Part shown: one piece after another, positions 6,153 to 13,921 of the stretch | Position numbering within the stretch: the first letter of the stretch is position 1 | How the letters are laid out: each line of letters starts with the position of its first letter | Assembly (NCBI GenBank): GCA_009930275.1 | Contig: RZYP01000032.1 | Location: 1 to 17,051, forward strand | Length of the DNA stretch: 17,051 nucleotides | Source: Negativicutes bacterium | Lineage (GTDB): Bacteria; Bacillota_C; Negativicutes; Acidaminococcales; Acidaminococcaceae | Direction of reading: 5' to 3' | Translations under genes and position numbers: made by a program | Notes under the pieces: generated by a model | Database searches by the model: none | The model's input: the letters and a program-made list of their open reading frames with translations, nothing else | Told to the model about the DNA's origin: nothing

Positions 6153-6971
6153 ATGTACACCGAATTTAAAGCAATTTCCCTATGTAATGAATTTAATCTA
6201 AATAAGATTAGCGAACATTTTGGTATCACTCACAAATTCAAGTGGAAAGAAGTTCTCATCCTCAAACCGGAAAATTTGAAGGGTATTTTAAATGATGCTG
6301 CTAACAAATTCGTTTATGTGTTTCACTTCGGCAGCATAGTATTCATTAACTTTCAACACCATGAAATCATGGATGTAGTCAAATATGTGTTAAAGCTGGA
6401 ACCGCAAATATCCATAACTGATGCCTTTGCTTTTGTAGATGATTACAGATTGGAAGTCAAACCTGATCAACCTACTGCAATCAACAACGATTATATGTTG
6501 GCTAATATCAAAAGTGATTACCACTTTGAAATAGTGGCTACTATTTTAGCCAAGTCAGTTTCTTTAGAAAAGAATGAAATTGGCGTGGAAAGTCTGCTTG
6601 ACCGCATAGAAAGTGTCGTAAACGATCTGAATCGGGGCAGGCTTGGTGTATCTGATGAAGAACTGGCCAAAATGCTGGCCAAAATATTAAGCTACAAACT
6701 AAATACAATATCCTACATCATGCTGCTTGATAATCCCGACCTAACATGGAATAACGTAGGAGCCGCAACTTTGTATGAGAAATTATCTTTGTTATTCGAA
6801 CTTAAAGATCGTTATGAAAAAATATGCCAAAAAATTGAAATATTAGAAGATATAACCGAGGCATTTTCGAGCCTGACGCACGCTAGACGGGGGACACGCC
6901 TCGAGTGGGCAGTTATTATCTTAATTTTTATTGAAATCGTTCTGTCCTTTTATGAAATGTTTTTCCATTGA
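6153..6971 (+). CDS. RMD1/DUF155 (YagE) family membrane-anchored protein
   Basis: The 272-residue protein matches the RMD1/RMND1/Sif2 family (DUF155). An N-terminal globular part carries the family's VYVFHFGSIVFIN-type strand at about 52-65. A helical, partly coiled middle follows (about 150-245). A single C-terminal transmembrane segment (about 249-268) is preceded by RLEWAVI, matching the family's tail-anchored ending. Eukaryotic members are linked to mitochondrial translation and meiotic nuclear division. The bacterial role is not established and I do not assign one. The ATG at 6153 has AAAGGG about 10 nt upstream. It is a single-gene unit between the palindrome at 6000-6025 and the bidirectional terminator at 6992-7026. 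Confidence 0.82.
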   Translation: MYTEFKAISLCNEFNLNKISEHFGITHKFKWKEVLILKPENLKGILNDAANKFVYVFHFGSIVFINFQHHEIMDVVKYVLKLEPQISITDAFAFVDDYRLEVKPDQPTAINNDYMLANIKSDYHFEIVATILAKSVSLEKNEIGVESLLDRIESVVNDLNRGRLGVSDEELAKMLAKILSYKLNTISYIMLLDNPDLTWNNVGAATLYEKLSLLFELKDRYEKICQKIEILEDITEAFSSLTHARRGTRLEWAVIILIFIEIVLSFYEMFFH

Positions 6972-6991
6972 ACTAGAGTCAACCCGCTGAT

Positions 6992-7026
6992 AAAAAGCAC
7001 TCCTTCGTATGAAGGAGTGCTTTTTT
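6992..7026. terminator. Bidirectional terminator between DUF155 and ogt
   Basis: A perfect 10-bp stem (6997-7006 with 7011-7020) has a GTAT loop, flanked by five A on the left and six T on the right. It can therefore terminate the plus-strand DUF155 transcript and the minus-strand ogt transcript. Confidence 0.9.
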
Positions 7027-7076
7027 CGACTTCCATAAAAACATGCTTAAATTACATCATACTTATTTCGCATATT

Positions 7077-7571
7077 TTATTGCTTTTTATTCATTTTAGC
7101 AACAAAATACTTTTTATTTTCATTCTCTAAGGCGAGCAATATTCCTTTTTTCTCCAGTCCGCCGGCATAGCCTACCAATTTTCCATTTGCTCCAATAACC
7201 CTGTGACAAGGAACTATAATAGGTAAAGGATTCCTGTTGTTAGCCATCCCAACGGCTCGGGCAGCCTTTGGCCTGCCTATTAGTTCAGCAATATCACCAT
7301 AAGCCCTGACTTCTCCATAAGGAATAGCTGCTAAAGCCTTCCATACTTCCAGCATGAACGGAGTCCCGGCAGGAGCCAGCGGCAAAGAAAAATCAAAGCG
7401 TATGCCGCTAAAATACTCATTTAACTGCTTTATCGCCATTTCTGCAAGATAGCTTTTATAAACGCTATCTTCTGCAGAAATATCTTCAAAACTTATTTTT
7501 GGTAAAGCATATCCATTATCTTCGATTGAGATTAGTCCAATACAAGTTTTACCAAAGCTTTTGTTTACCAT
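7077..7571 (-). CDS. ogt: Methylated-DNA-[protein]-cysteine S-methyltransferase
   Basis: The 164-residue suicide enzyme moves the alkyl group from O6-alkylguanine in DNA to its own cysteine. The acceptor is C122 in PCHRV. The upstream helix-turn-helix (about 88-112, YGDIAELIGRPKAARAVG) and the Asn hinge in ANNRNP are present, and the length is normal for Ogt-type proteins. The N-terminal domain is short and divergent, as is common. The ATG at 7571 has GAGAGGA upstream, overlapping the end of nfo. Only 13 nt separate the two genes, so they are very probably co-translated from one message. Together they repair alkylated and abasic DNA. The bidirectional hairpin at 6992-7026 ends the transcript. 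Confidence 0.95.
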   Translation of the reverse strand: MVNKSFGKTCIGLISIEDNGYALPKISFEDISAEDSVYKSYLAEMAIKQLNEYFSGIRFDFSLPLAPAGTPFMLEVWKALAAIPYGEVRAYGDIAELIGRPKAARAVGMANNRNPLPIIVPCHRVIGANGKLVGYAGGLEKKGILLALENENKKYFVAKMNKKQ

Positions 7572-7584
7572 AAACTGTTCCTCT

Positions 7585-8418
7585 CTATTCCAGGTACAAA
7601 GCTCTTAATACTTTTATTTCTTCAGCATACCCGATCAAGTCATTCGGTGTTTCCAAATAAAAAGGCAATTCTCTGAGGGCTCTATGATTTATTACCATTT
7701 TCATAGCATCAAGACCTATCATGCCCTTTCCTATGCCTGCGTGACGATCCTTATGGCTACCGAGAATATTGAGACTGTCATTGCAATGAACGGCTTTCAA
7801 ATAGTCCAGTCCAATTATTTCATCAAATTTTTTTAAAACTCCGTCCAAATCATTTACTATATCATAACCGGCATCAAAGACATGGCAAGTATCAAGACAT
7901 ACGCCGATTTTATCTTTAACTTCTACCAGATCAATAATTGAACGTAATTCTTCGAAACTGCTCCCTATTTCGCTACCCTTACCTGACATTGTTTCCAGAA
8001 GAACAGTCGTTTTCTGCCGAGGGCTGATTACAGTATTCAGCATGTCAGCAATTAACCCTATGCCCATATCAACACCTTGCCCGACATGGCTCCCCGGGTG
8101 AAAGACGTAATAACCTGAAGGAAGGTACTCAAGTGTCTCTAAATCTTCCCGCAGTGCCTGTATGGCAAAATTTCTGATTTTGGGGTCAGGAGAACAGGCA
8201 TTCATTGTATAAGGTGCATGTGCCATCAACATTGCAAAGTTGTTTTCCTTTGCCAGAATGGTTAGCGCCTCGATATCCTTTAAGTTCATTGCCTTTGCTT
8301 TTCCTCCCCGCGGATTACGTGAAAAAAATTGAAAAGTATTGGCTCCGATGCTTAAAGCTTCTTTCCCCATATTATAGTAACCTTTGCCAATTGACAAATG
8401 GCATCCTATGTTGAGCAT
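7585..8418 (-). CDS. nfo: Endonuclease IV (AP endonuclease, deoxyribonuclease IV)
   Basis: The 277-residue TIM-barrel enzyme cuts the DNA backbone 5' to abasic sites in base excision repair, using a trinuclear zinc centre. Family landmarks in order are GCHLSIGKG near the N-terminus, FQFFSRNPRG, MAHAPYTMN, FHPGSH, LLETMSGKGSE, GVCLDTCHVFDAGYD, HCNDS with DRHAGIGKG, and the closing YLETPN. The Gram-positive-type FQFFSRNPR segment stands in place of the enterobacterial FTKNQR. The ATG at 8418 has GGGAGG at 8425-8430. No promoter of its own is evident. A hairpin terminator lies only 6 nt upstream of the ribosome site, so expression may depend on read-through from the CoA-binding gene. Confidence 0.96.
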   Translation of the reverse strand: MLNIGCHLSIGKGYYNMGKEALSIGANTFQFFSRNPRGGKAKAMNLKDIEALTILAKENNFAMLMAHAPYTMNACSPDPKIRNFAIQALREDLETLEYLPSGYYVFHPGSHVGQGVDMGIGLIADMLNTVISPRQKTTVLLETMSGKGSEIGSSFEELRSIIDLVEVKDKIGVCLDTCHVFDAGYDIVNDLDGVLKKFDEIIGLDYLKAVHCNDSLNILGSHKDRHAGIGKGMIGLDAMKMVINHRALRELPFYLETPNDLIGYAEEIKVLRALYLE

Positions 8419-8435
8419 TCTGAACCTCCCATTAC

Positions 8436-8470
8436 AAAAATAGGGCGTAACCTCTGGGGTTCGCCCTATT
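8436..8470 (-). terminator. Strong hairpin terminator between the CoA-binding gene and nfo
   Basis: A 9-bp stem (8439-8447 with 8462-8470) is stacked through a one-base bulge on a further 4 bp (8449-8452 with 8458-8461), with a 5-nt loop. It is followed on the minus strand by a T-run. It starts only 6 nt past the CoA-binding stop. Confidence 0.85.
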
Positions 8471-8476
8471 GCAATT

Positions 8477-8863
8477 TTATTTTTTTGCGAATATCCTAGT
8501 CAAAACACAATCCTCGATAACTTCAAGGCCTGCATCCTTAGCCGCTTTGACAACTTCCGGCTTATCAGAGCCTGGCTGAAGCCAAACGATCTTTACGCCC
8601 TTTTCCGCAGCTTCCTTAACAGCTCCCACCGCAAATTTGGCTGGCACAACTATGTTTACGACCTCTGGTACAACAGGCAAATCCGCTATGGATGCATAAC
8701 ATTTTGCGCCATCAATTTCCGCAATACCAGGATTTACCGGATAAACTTCATAGCCCGCTTTTAAAAGGCGTTTGTAAATCTTACAACCGTACTTATCTTT
8801 ATTATTTGTGGCGCCAACTAGCGCCCAAATTTTCTTCTTTACGGCTTCTTCTAACATCGGCAC
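8477..8863 (-). CDS. CoA-binding domain protein (YccU-like)
   Basis: The protein of about 128 residues is essentially a single Rossmann-like CoA_binding_2 domain. The nucleotide/CoA-binding loop is WALVGATNNKDKYG near the N-terminus, with YEVYPVNPG in the second strand and IVWLQPGSD towards the C-terminus. Homologues such as YccU bind CoA, but their cellular role is unclear. The start is chosen as GTG at 8863 because AGAGG (8871-8875) stands 7 nt before it; the GTG at 8878 would lie upstream of that site. The upstream acetyltransferase stops at 8875, so the genes are 11 nt apart and coupled. A terminator follows directly. Confidence 0.88.
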   Translation of the reverse strand: MPMLEEAVKKKIWALVGATNNKDKYGCKIYKRLLKAGYEVYPVNPGIAEIDGAKCYASIADLPVVPEVVNIVVPAKFAVGAVKEAAEKGVKIVWLQPGSDKPEVVKAAKDAGLEVIEDCVLTRIFAKK

Positions 8864-8870
8864 GTCCCAA

Positions 8871-8875
8871 CCTCT
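8871..8875 (-). promoter_or_regulatory. Ribosome binding site fixing a GTG start
   Basis: AGAGG with 7 nt spacing to GTG at 8863 favours that start over GTG at 8878 and over the ATG at 8857, which would be 13 nt away. Confidence 0.6.
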
Positions 8876-9378
8876 CACTTTTCCTGTACAGCCTCAGGCA
8901 AAATCGCATGAGGAACATAGTCAGGAGTCTTTTTAATAAAAGCTATCTCATTACAGTATGGATACTGCGGGCAATGCACGCATTCCTTCCAAACCTTTTG
9001 CGGCAAACTTTCCTTAGCTGTTTCGGTATATCCGCATTTCATAAAGAAGCCTGGTTGATAAGTCAAAGTGAAAAACATTTTGACCCCTCGTTTAATTCCT
9101 TCCTTTTCAAGAAGCTCTACGATATTTTTACCTATGCCTCTTTTTTTGTGGTCAGCATCGATTGCCAATGAACGTATTTCTGCCAAGCGGTCCCAAACAA
9201 AATGAAGTGCCCCACAGCCTAAAACCTTCCCGTCTTCCACCGCCACTATATAATCACGTAAATTTTCATAAATACTGTTACGAGAACGTGGCAACATCAA
9301 ACCAATTGATGCATAATAATTACATAATTTATGTATATGTTCCGCATCATCAAACGTAGCCTCTCTGTAAACAATCAT
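8875..9378 (-). CDS. GNAT N-acetyltransferase, short-form N-acetylglutamate synthase-like
   Basis: The protein of about 167 residues is a single GNAT domain. The acetyl-CoA loop is at about 78-86 (KKRGIGKNI), preceded by the strand AEIRSLAID. The LPRSRNSIYENL segment and the overall pattern match short-form ArgA-like acetyltransferases, which acetylate glutamate for arginine synthesis. An unusual but family-typical feature is the cysteine cluster CVHCPQYPYC in the C-terminal half. I favour the ATG at 9378 (GGGGG 8 nt upstream) over 9384 (2 nt). The substrate is inferred, and no arginine genes are near. It heads an operon with the CoA-binding gene. Confidence 0.82.
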   Translation of the reverse strand: MIVYREATFDDAEHIHKLCNYYASIGLMLPRSRNSIYENLRDYIVAVEDGKVLGCGALHFVWDRLAEIRSLAIDADHKKRGIGKNIVELLEKEGIKRGVKMFFTLTYQPGFFMKCGYTETAKESLPQKVWKECVHCPQYPYCNEIAFIKKTPDYVPHAILPEAVQEK

Positions 9379-9407
9379 AATCATTACCCCCTGTCTCGTA
9401 AGTCTGT

Positions 9408-9436
9408 ATTATAAATAATACTACTTTAACAGTAAA
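9408..9436 (-). promoter_or_regulatory. Promoter of the acetyltransferase/CoA-binding operon
   Basis: On the minus strand TTTACT (9431-9436), a 17-nt spacer and a perfect TATAAT (9408-9413) lie about 30 nt before the ATG at 9378. I see no clear hairpin terminator for the preceding hyf operon between 9437 and 9526. Confidence 0.55.
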
Positions 9437-9526
9437 AGCACAACATTATTTTACCCAAAAAATAAACATGTAGTTCTGTATAAAATTTCCACCTGAATTA
9501 ATTGTATCGGTCCAATATTCTCAGTT

Positions 9527-10273
9527 TTATTTTAAAATCATGTTTCTGTTTTTCTCAAGATACAAATCGGCCGCAGCCAGCAGAGCCACTATCATTGCCG
9601 ATGGTCTTGGCGGGCAGCCAGGTACGAAAATATCAACCGGCAAAACTTTATCGAGAGCACCCACAATTGCATACGTTGATCCAAAGGTTGCCCCTCCCGC
9701 GGCGCAAGCTCCTACGGCCATAACCAGTCTTGGCTCTTCCATCGCTTCATATGTCATGCGCACAGCCTGCTCTAAGTTGCGCGTTACTACTCCTGTAACC
9801 ATGACTATGTCCGCATGACGCGGAGAAGCAACAAAAGATATACCAAAACGATGCAAGTCATAATTCGGATTTGAAAGGGCACCCATTTCAAAATCACAAG
9901 CGTTGCAGGAACCAGCATCCAAATGGCGGACATGGAGCGATCTCCCAATCTTTTTTGTAACAACCCTTCCTATGTCCACCTGGCTATCGGCTATAATTTC
10001 CGGCAATACTTCTAGGTTTGAGTGATACAAGGACTTGCTTGCACAGGCATCAACGCATCTTCCGCAAAAAACGCAGCGTTTGTAGTCAATAGCCGGGCGT
10101 CCGTATTCGTTATAGGTTACCGCTTTTACCGGACAAACCTCCAGGCATTTTCCACATTTGTCACATTCTGCGGTATTGCAATTCAACTCTCCACGAAATT
10201 GTTTTGAGCCAACCGTATCTATTTCTTCTGTCTGTATCTTACCGACAAAGATTGCCTCGATTAACTTCAACAT
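9527..10273 (-). CDS. hyfI: Group 4 hydrogenase small subunit (HyfI/HycG-like) with N-terminal 2[4Fe-4S] ferredoxin domain
   Basis: The 248-residue protein fuses two electron-carrier modules. Residues about 31-85 are a two-cluster ferredoxin with C37, C40, C43, C47 and C67, C70, C73, C77. Residues about 115-248 are the NuoB/hydrogenase small-subunit domain that binds the proximal [4Fe-4S] cluster next to the active site, with C123, C126, C190 and C220. The CxxC at 123-126 is the group 4 hydrogenase form rather than the adjacent cysteine pair of complex I NuoB. In E. coli Hyf the ferredoxin (HyfH) is a separate protein. The ATG at 10273 is chosen because AGGAGG (10281-10286), overlapping the hyfG stop, lies 7 nt upstream; an upstream in-frame ATG at 10309 is inside hyfG. 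It is the last gene of the operon. Confidence 0.93.
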   Translation of the reverse strand: MLKLIEAIFVGKIQTEEIDTVGSKQFRGELNCNTAECDKCGKCLEVCPVKAVTYNEYGRPAIDYKRCVFCGRCVDACASKSLYHSNLEVLPEIIADSQVDIGRVVTKKIGRSLHVRHLDAGSCNACDFEMGALSNPNYDLHRFGISFVASPRHADIVMVTGVVTRNLEQAVRMTYEAMEEPRLVMAVGACAAGGATFGSTYAIVGALDKVLPVDIFVPGCPPRPSAMIVALLAAADLYLEKNRNMILK

Positions 10274-10280
10274 ATCTTTT

Positions 10281-10286
10281 CCTCCT
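10281..10286 (-). promoter_or_regulatory. Ribosome binding site overlapping the hyfG stop
   Basis: AGGAGG shares bases with the TAG stop of hyfG (10285-10287) and sets the hyfI start at 10273, indicating translational coupling of the two catalytic subunits. Confidence 0.75.
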
Positions 10287-11793
10287 AACGATCCAGACAT
10301 GCATAACAAAGTTCAAAACTTTTATTAACCAACGGAAAATCGGGAATAATCTCGCCCTGTAAAGCAATGGGCAAAGCCGGCCAGTTAGTATAAGAAGCAG
10401 ACCGCACAAATAACCTGTAAATCTTTTGTTGCTTGTCGAGCATTACCCAGTGTAAATCACTGCCGCGAGCAGACTCGCTAATGCCCCAGCTGCCTTCTTC
10501 CGTCCTATAGGTCATTCCGCTGGTACAAAGCTCTTCTTCATCGGTTGCACTTGCAAGCATTTCCAACAGCTGCCTCACAATATTGATTGATTCCGTTACT
10601 TCTTTTTCCCTTACCAATAGCCGTGCCTCAACGTCACCGCTTTGCTCCGTAATTACTTTAAAATTCAGTTCAGGATACACGCCATAAGGCAAATCTTTTC
10701 TGCAGTCGCGAGCGACTCCTGACGCACGTGCACCAATCCCAACCATTGCCAGATCAATTGCCGTTTTCTTTCTTACAATACCGGTATTCCGGATACGATT
10801 CAAGAAATCGCTTTGCTCCGCCAAAATTTGTGAGAGCCTGGCATACTCGCATTCGATTTTATTTATAGCAGTGGCAATAATGCTTATTTTCTCTGCATCA
10901 ATATCAAATTTCACACCACCCGGAACAATCATACCGCGCAGAAACCTGTTCCCTGCAACTTGTTCATTGCAGCGAAGCAATACTTCCTTAAGTCTGGCAC
11001 CAATATTGTTAGGCACCGTGAAGCCGGCACCTGCACACAAATTTCCCGTATCGCCGACATGGTTATACAATCGTTCCAGCTCAGCCAAAACGGTTCGAAT
11101 AAGCCAAGCTCGACGAGGCACCTGTTTATCAGACAGTTTTTCGACTGCCTGGCAGAACGAAAAGGTATTGGCTACAGAGCACGCCCCGCAAATCCTTTCA
11201 ACCATGAATAAAGCATCTTCCGGAGTTTTTCCTTCAACGGCTTTTTCAATACCACGATGCGTGTAAAACAACTTTGCATCCATCTGCAAGATTGATTCTC
11301 CCGCCTGACTGAAGCGAAAATGGCCCGGTTCTATAATCCCCGCGTGAATTGGGCCTACAGCTACCTCAAAAAGCCCTTCCCCCTGGGCCGTAGCAATTTT
11401 ATATTCACGCTCACCATGCACATCCGCACTGGCTGCTATATTCTTGCGCAAGGGGTAAAAACCACGAGGATAGCCTTCATGCAAAACAAGCGGCCGTAAG
11501 TCAGGATGTCCTAAAGGTTCAATCCCAAACATATCATAAATTTCTCTTTCATACCAAGCAGCTGCCGGAAAAAGAGGTGTCAGTGACTCATACTTCAATT
11601 CATCTTCCGGCTCAAATTGAGCTCTCACTATTTGCATATCATGTGTGTGATAGTCCTCAAATAAACAATAAATGACATATCCTTGTCCAATGACTGTTTC
11701 ATCAGAGGCAAACATAGCTGTCAAAGGACTCCTGCCATTGTGTGAGCAAACGTTAGCCGCGCCTCTGAGGCCACTGCCTTTTACCCTAATCAA
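10285..11793 (-). CDS. hyfG: Group 4 [NiFe]-hydrogenase-type large subunit, NuoC/NuoD fusion (HyfG/HycE-like)
   Basis: The 502-residue protein combines a NuoC-like domain (about 1-120, signature WYEREIYDMFGIEPLGHPDL) with a NuoD/hydrogenase large-subunit domain (about 140-502, VGPIHAGIIEPGHFRF onwards). Both cysteine pairs that would hold a NiFe centre are present: C202 and C205 in RICGAC near the start of the domain, and C496 and C499 in LCYAC at the extreme C-terminus. Two flanking positions differ from typical enzymes: N209 replaces the His of CGxCxxxH, and E494-L495 replace Asp-Pro before the last pair. The protein ends at R502, the position after which E. coli HycE is cleaved on maturation, so there is no removable tail. 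The TTG start has GGAGGTG (11801-11807) 7 nt upstream and overlaps the hyfF stop. It is likely a hydrogenase, but a non-H2 role is possible. Confidence 0.92.
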   Translation of the reverse strand: MIRVKGSGLRGAANVCSHNGRSPLTAMFASDETVIGQGYVIYCLFEDYHTHDMQIVRAQFEPEDELKYESLTPLFPAAAWYEREIYDMFGIEPLGHPDLRPLVLHEGYPRGFYPLRKNIAASADVHGEREYKIATAQGEGLFEVAVGPIHAGIIEPGHFRFSQAGESILQMDAKLFYTHRGIEKAVEGKTPEDALFMVERICGACSVANTFSFCQAVEKLSDKQVPRRAWLIRTVLAELERLYNHVGDTGNLCAGAGFTVPNNIGARLKEVLLRCNEQVAGNRFLRGMIVPGGVKFDIDAEKISIIATAINKIECEYARLSQILAEQSDFLNRIRNTGIVRKKTAIDLAMVGIGARASGVARDCRKDLPYGVYPELNFKVITEQSGDVEARLLVREKEVTESINIVRQLLEMLASATDEEELCTSGMTYRTEEGSWGISESARGSDLHWVMLDKQQKIYRLFVRSASYTNWPALPIALQGEIIPDFPLVNKSFELCYACLDR

Positions 11794-13277
11794 AGCTGAC
11801 CACCTCCAACCACTATCTGCGATGCTTCAATCAATAAACTGCTCAAATAAGGAATACGATCAAGCCCCATGCCAAGAACTATTGATCCAATCAACAGAGC
11901 AGCTAAAAACGGTGTGTCCGTATGATCCAAAAGATCGGCATCTGCTTTACGCTTTGCTTTTCCAGACAACATTCTCATGACATGATAGAGAATGCCGATC
12001 AAAATTCCTGCCAGGAGAAGAACAAGCAAACTGCCAAGTAAATATTGCCCATTTTTGAACAACGAAAAAATTATATTAAATTTGCTGAAAAACAGACCAA
12101 AAGGCGGCATTCCAAGAATAGCAAACATTCCCATTAACAAAAATGTGGCAGTATTGGGGGCTTCTTGCACCATTCCATGGATACGCATCATATTTTTTGT
12201 TTGAAACTCTTGAATAACTGTTCCTGCAATATAGAATAAAACAAATTTTATCAAGGCATGATTAAACATATGTAACAGTGTAGCTCCAACAGAAACACTG
12301 CTGAAAAGTCCTAAACCAACAACCATAATGCCTATGTTTTCCATACTTGAATAAGCCAGAAGGCGCTTGATGTCTCGTTGCACCAATACAAATGGCACTG
12401 CAACCGAGACCGTCAGAAACGCAAATACTAAAAACAAATTCATTATAAAAGCAGTTCCTACAGTAGGCATAACAATGATTAAATTGCGAATCAGCACATA
12501 AATTGCACATGTACAAAGAGCACCTGAAAGCAAGCCACTTATTAAAGAAGGAGCTTCGCTGTACACGTCCGGCAGCCAGGTATGCATAGGTACAAGTCCT
12601 ATCTTGGTTCCGTAACCAATAAAAATAAACAGAAACGCCAATTTCGTCATAGAAGGATTAAGCAAGTCAGCGTGTTGACTAAGCCAAAGCCAGCTCAAAG
12701 CTTTTTCTGTACCCGTGGCAGTCAATTGTGCGTAATACAGAATCATCGTTCCCAAAAGAGCAAGACAAATCCCAACAGTACAAACCATTATGTATTTCCA
12801 GGTAGCTTCAAGAGCCGAACGGGTGAATTTGAAAGAAACCAATAAAGCTGAAACTAATGTTGTTGCTTCTATACCAACCCACATCAAGCCAAGATTTTTC
12901 AACATCAAAACCAGCATCATTGTCCAGACAAACAAATTAAACAACGCGTAGTAACGTCCGATAAGCTTCGGCGTACGGCAAAGGTATCCTCTTTTATGCT
13001 CACGAATCAGATACGATTTTGATACCCAGGCAGAAGCAACATACAAAATGGTAACAATTAAAAGGACCCAGACACTCAGCGCATCCAGATATAGATATTC
13101 GCTGTCGAAAACTTCTCCGGGAGACATCATTATAAGCAATTCCAAAAAAAATATGCCCACAGCAGTAGCCACAATACGATTTAATATATGTAACATATTG
13201 TTGCTGACTCTACCGCTTACAGCAAGCAGAACAAAAGCAAAAGGCAATCCTAGCATTACATAGATAAGCGTTTGCAT
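11790..13277 (-). CDS. hyfF: Hydrogenase membrane subunit, antiporter-like (HyfF/NuoN type)
   Basis: The 495-residue polytopic membrane protein has about 13-14 hydrophobic segments, slightly shorter than E. coli HyfF. Key ion-path residues of Mrp/NuoL-M-N subunits are visible: E137 in WVGIEATT (TM5) and K225 in GYGTKIGLVPMHTWLPD (TM7). The latter is followed by the family signature EAPSLISGLLSG and by KRLLAYSSMENIG. The lysine often found in TM8 is absent (the segment reads SGALCTCAIYV). It would contribute one H+ or Na+ channel to the complex. The ATG at 13277 has AAGGGG (13285-13290) 7 nt upstream, next to the hyfE stop. Its own stop overlaps the hyfG TTG. Confidence 0.93.
   Translation of the reverse strand: MQTLIYVMLGLPFAFVLLAVSGRVSNNMLHILNRIVATAVGIFFLELLIMMSPGEVFDSEYLYLDALSVWVLLIVTILYVASAWVSKSYLIREHKRGYLCRTPKLIGRYYALFNLFVWTMMLVLMLKNLGLMWVGIEATTLVSALLVSFKFTRSALEATWKYIMVCTVGICLALLGTMILYYAQLTATGTEKALSWLWLSQHADLLNPSMTKLAFLFIFIGYGTKIGLVPMHTWLPDVYSEAPSLISGLLSGALCTCAIYVLIRNLIIVMPTVGTAFIMNLFLVFAFLTVSVAVPFVLVQRDIKRLLAYSSMENIGIMVVGLGLFSSVSVGATLLHMFNHALIKFVLFYIAGTVIQEFQTKNMMRIHGMVQEAPNTATFLLMGMFAILGMPPFGLFFSKFNIIFSLFKNGQYLLGSLLVLLLAGILIGILYHVMRMLSGKAKRKADADLLDHTDTPFLAALLIGSIVLGMGLDRIPYLSSLLIEASQIVVGGGQL
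11801..11807 (-). promoter_or_regulatory. Ribosome binding site fixing the hyfG TTG start
   Basis: GGAGGTG lies 7 nt before TTG at 11793, within the end of hyfF. The TTGA overlap of start and stop implies coupled translation. Confidence 0.7.
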
Positions 13278-13281
13278 CGAA

Positions 13282-13911
13282 TCACCCCTTCAGCTTTCGT
13301 AATACATTGGTATCCGTAGTCATGAAAGATAGATTCAATCGATTGGTCAAAATAACAAGAACAAGAACAGCAACAAGAACGTCAAAAAAGATGCCTAGCT
13401 CAATAACAGTAGGTAAGCCCTCTGTCATCACAAGGCCCAGTAAATATATACCATTCTCCATTGTCATCAAGCCAATTATCTGCATAATCGCTCTTCTTCT
13501 CATAACTATAAGTACAAGTCCTATTAAAATTAACCCCATAGAAGATGCCATAATATCTCTGTCACCTATTCCAGGGAGCATTTTATCAACGAGAAGGTAG
13601 GAAAGCATCAAGAAAATAGCGCTTAGAGCCGTCGAATAATTGGTATTTATTTCGGAAACAAGCTCTCTTTCATCAGTCAATTTGCCAACCAAGTGAAAAA
13701 GTGCATATGGAATAAGACAAACTTTTACTAAAATTGTCAGAAGACCCGGCACAAGCCCATGCAGACCATGACCCGCGGTGAATCCCGAAATCAAACAGGC
13801 ACCGGCAATTATGGCAGATTGTACACAAAGGCAGGCAACTGCTTTGCGCAAATCCATGATGCGATTCTGTAAAAAAACTACAAATAATAAAACCATAACA
13901 AGTTGTTCCAT
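13282..13911 (-). CDS. hyfE: Hydrogenase membrane subunit HyfE (NuoK-related)
   Basis: The 209-residue hydrophobic protein has about six transmembrane segments and the length of HyfE (216 residues in E. coli), a NuoK-related subunit found in hydrogenase-4-type complexes but not in E. coli hydrogenase 3. The segment RRRAIMQIIGLMTMENGIYLLGL (about 137-159) carries the conserved NuoK-like Glu (MEN) thought to take part in proton transfer. The ATG at 13911 has AAGGGG overlapping the hyfC stop, with 10 nt between the genes. It precedes hyfF by 4 nt. Its presence places this complex with the Hyf-type rather than the simpler Hyc- or Ech-type enzymes. Confidence 0.9.
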   Translation of the reverse strand: MEQLVMVLLFVVFLQNRIMDLRKAVACLCVQSAIIAGACLISGFTAGHGLHGLVPGLLTILVKVCLIPYALFHLVGKLTDERELVSEINTNYSTALSAIFLMLSYLLVDKMLPGIGDRDIMASSMGLILIGLVLIVMRRRAIMQIIGLMTMENGIYLLGLVMTEGLPTVIELGIFFDVLVAVLVLVILTNRLNLSFMTTDTNVLRKLKG

Positions 13912-13921
13912 TTTATACCCC

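Noticed and set aside
9540..9818. Plus-strand open frames antisense to hyfI and other hyf genes
   Set aside because: The minus-strand products have full motif support, and the antisense frames are composition shadows without initiation signals.
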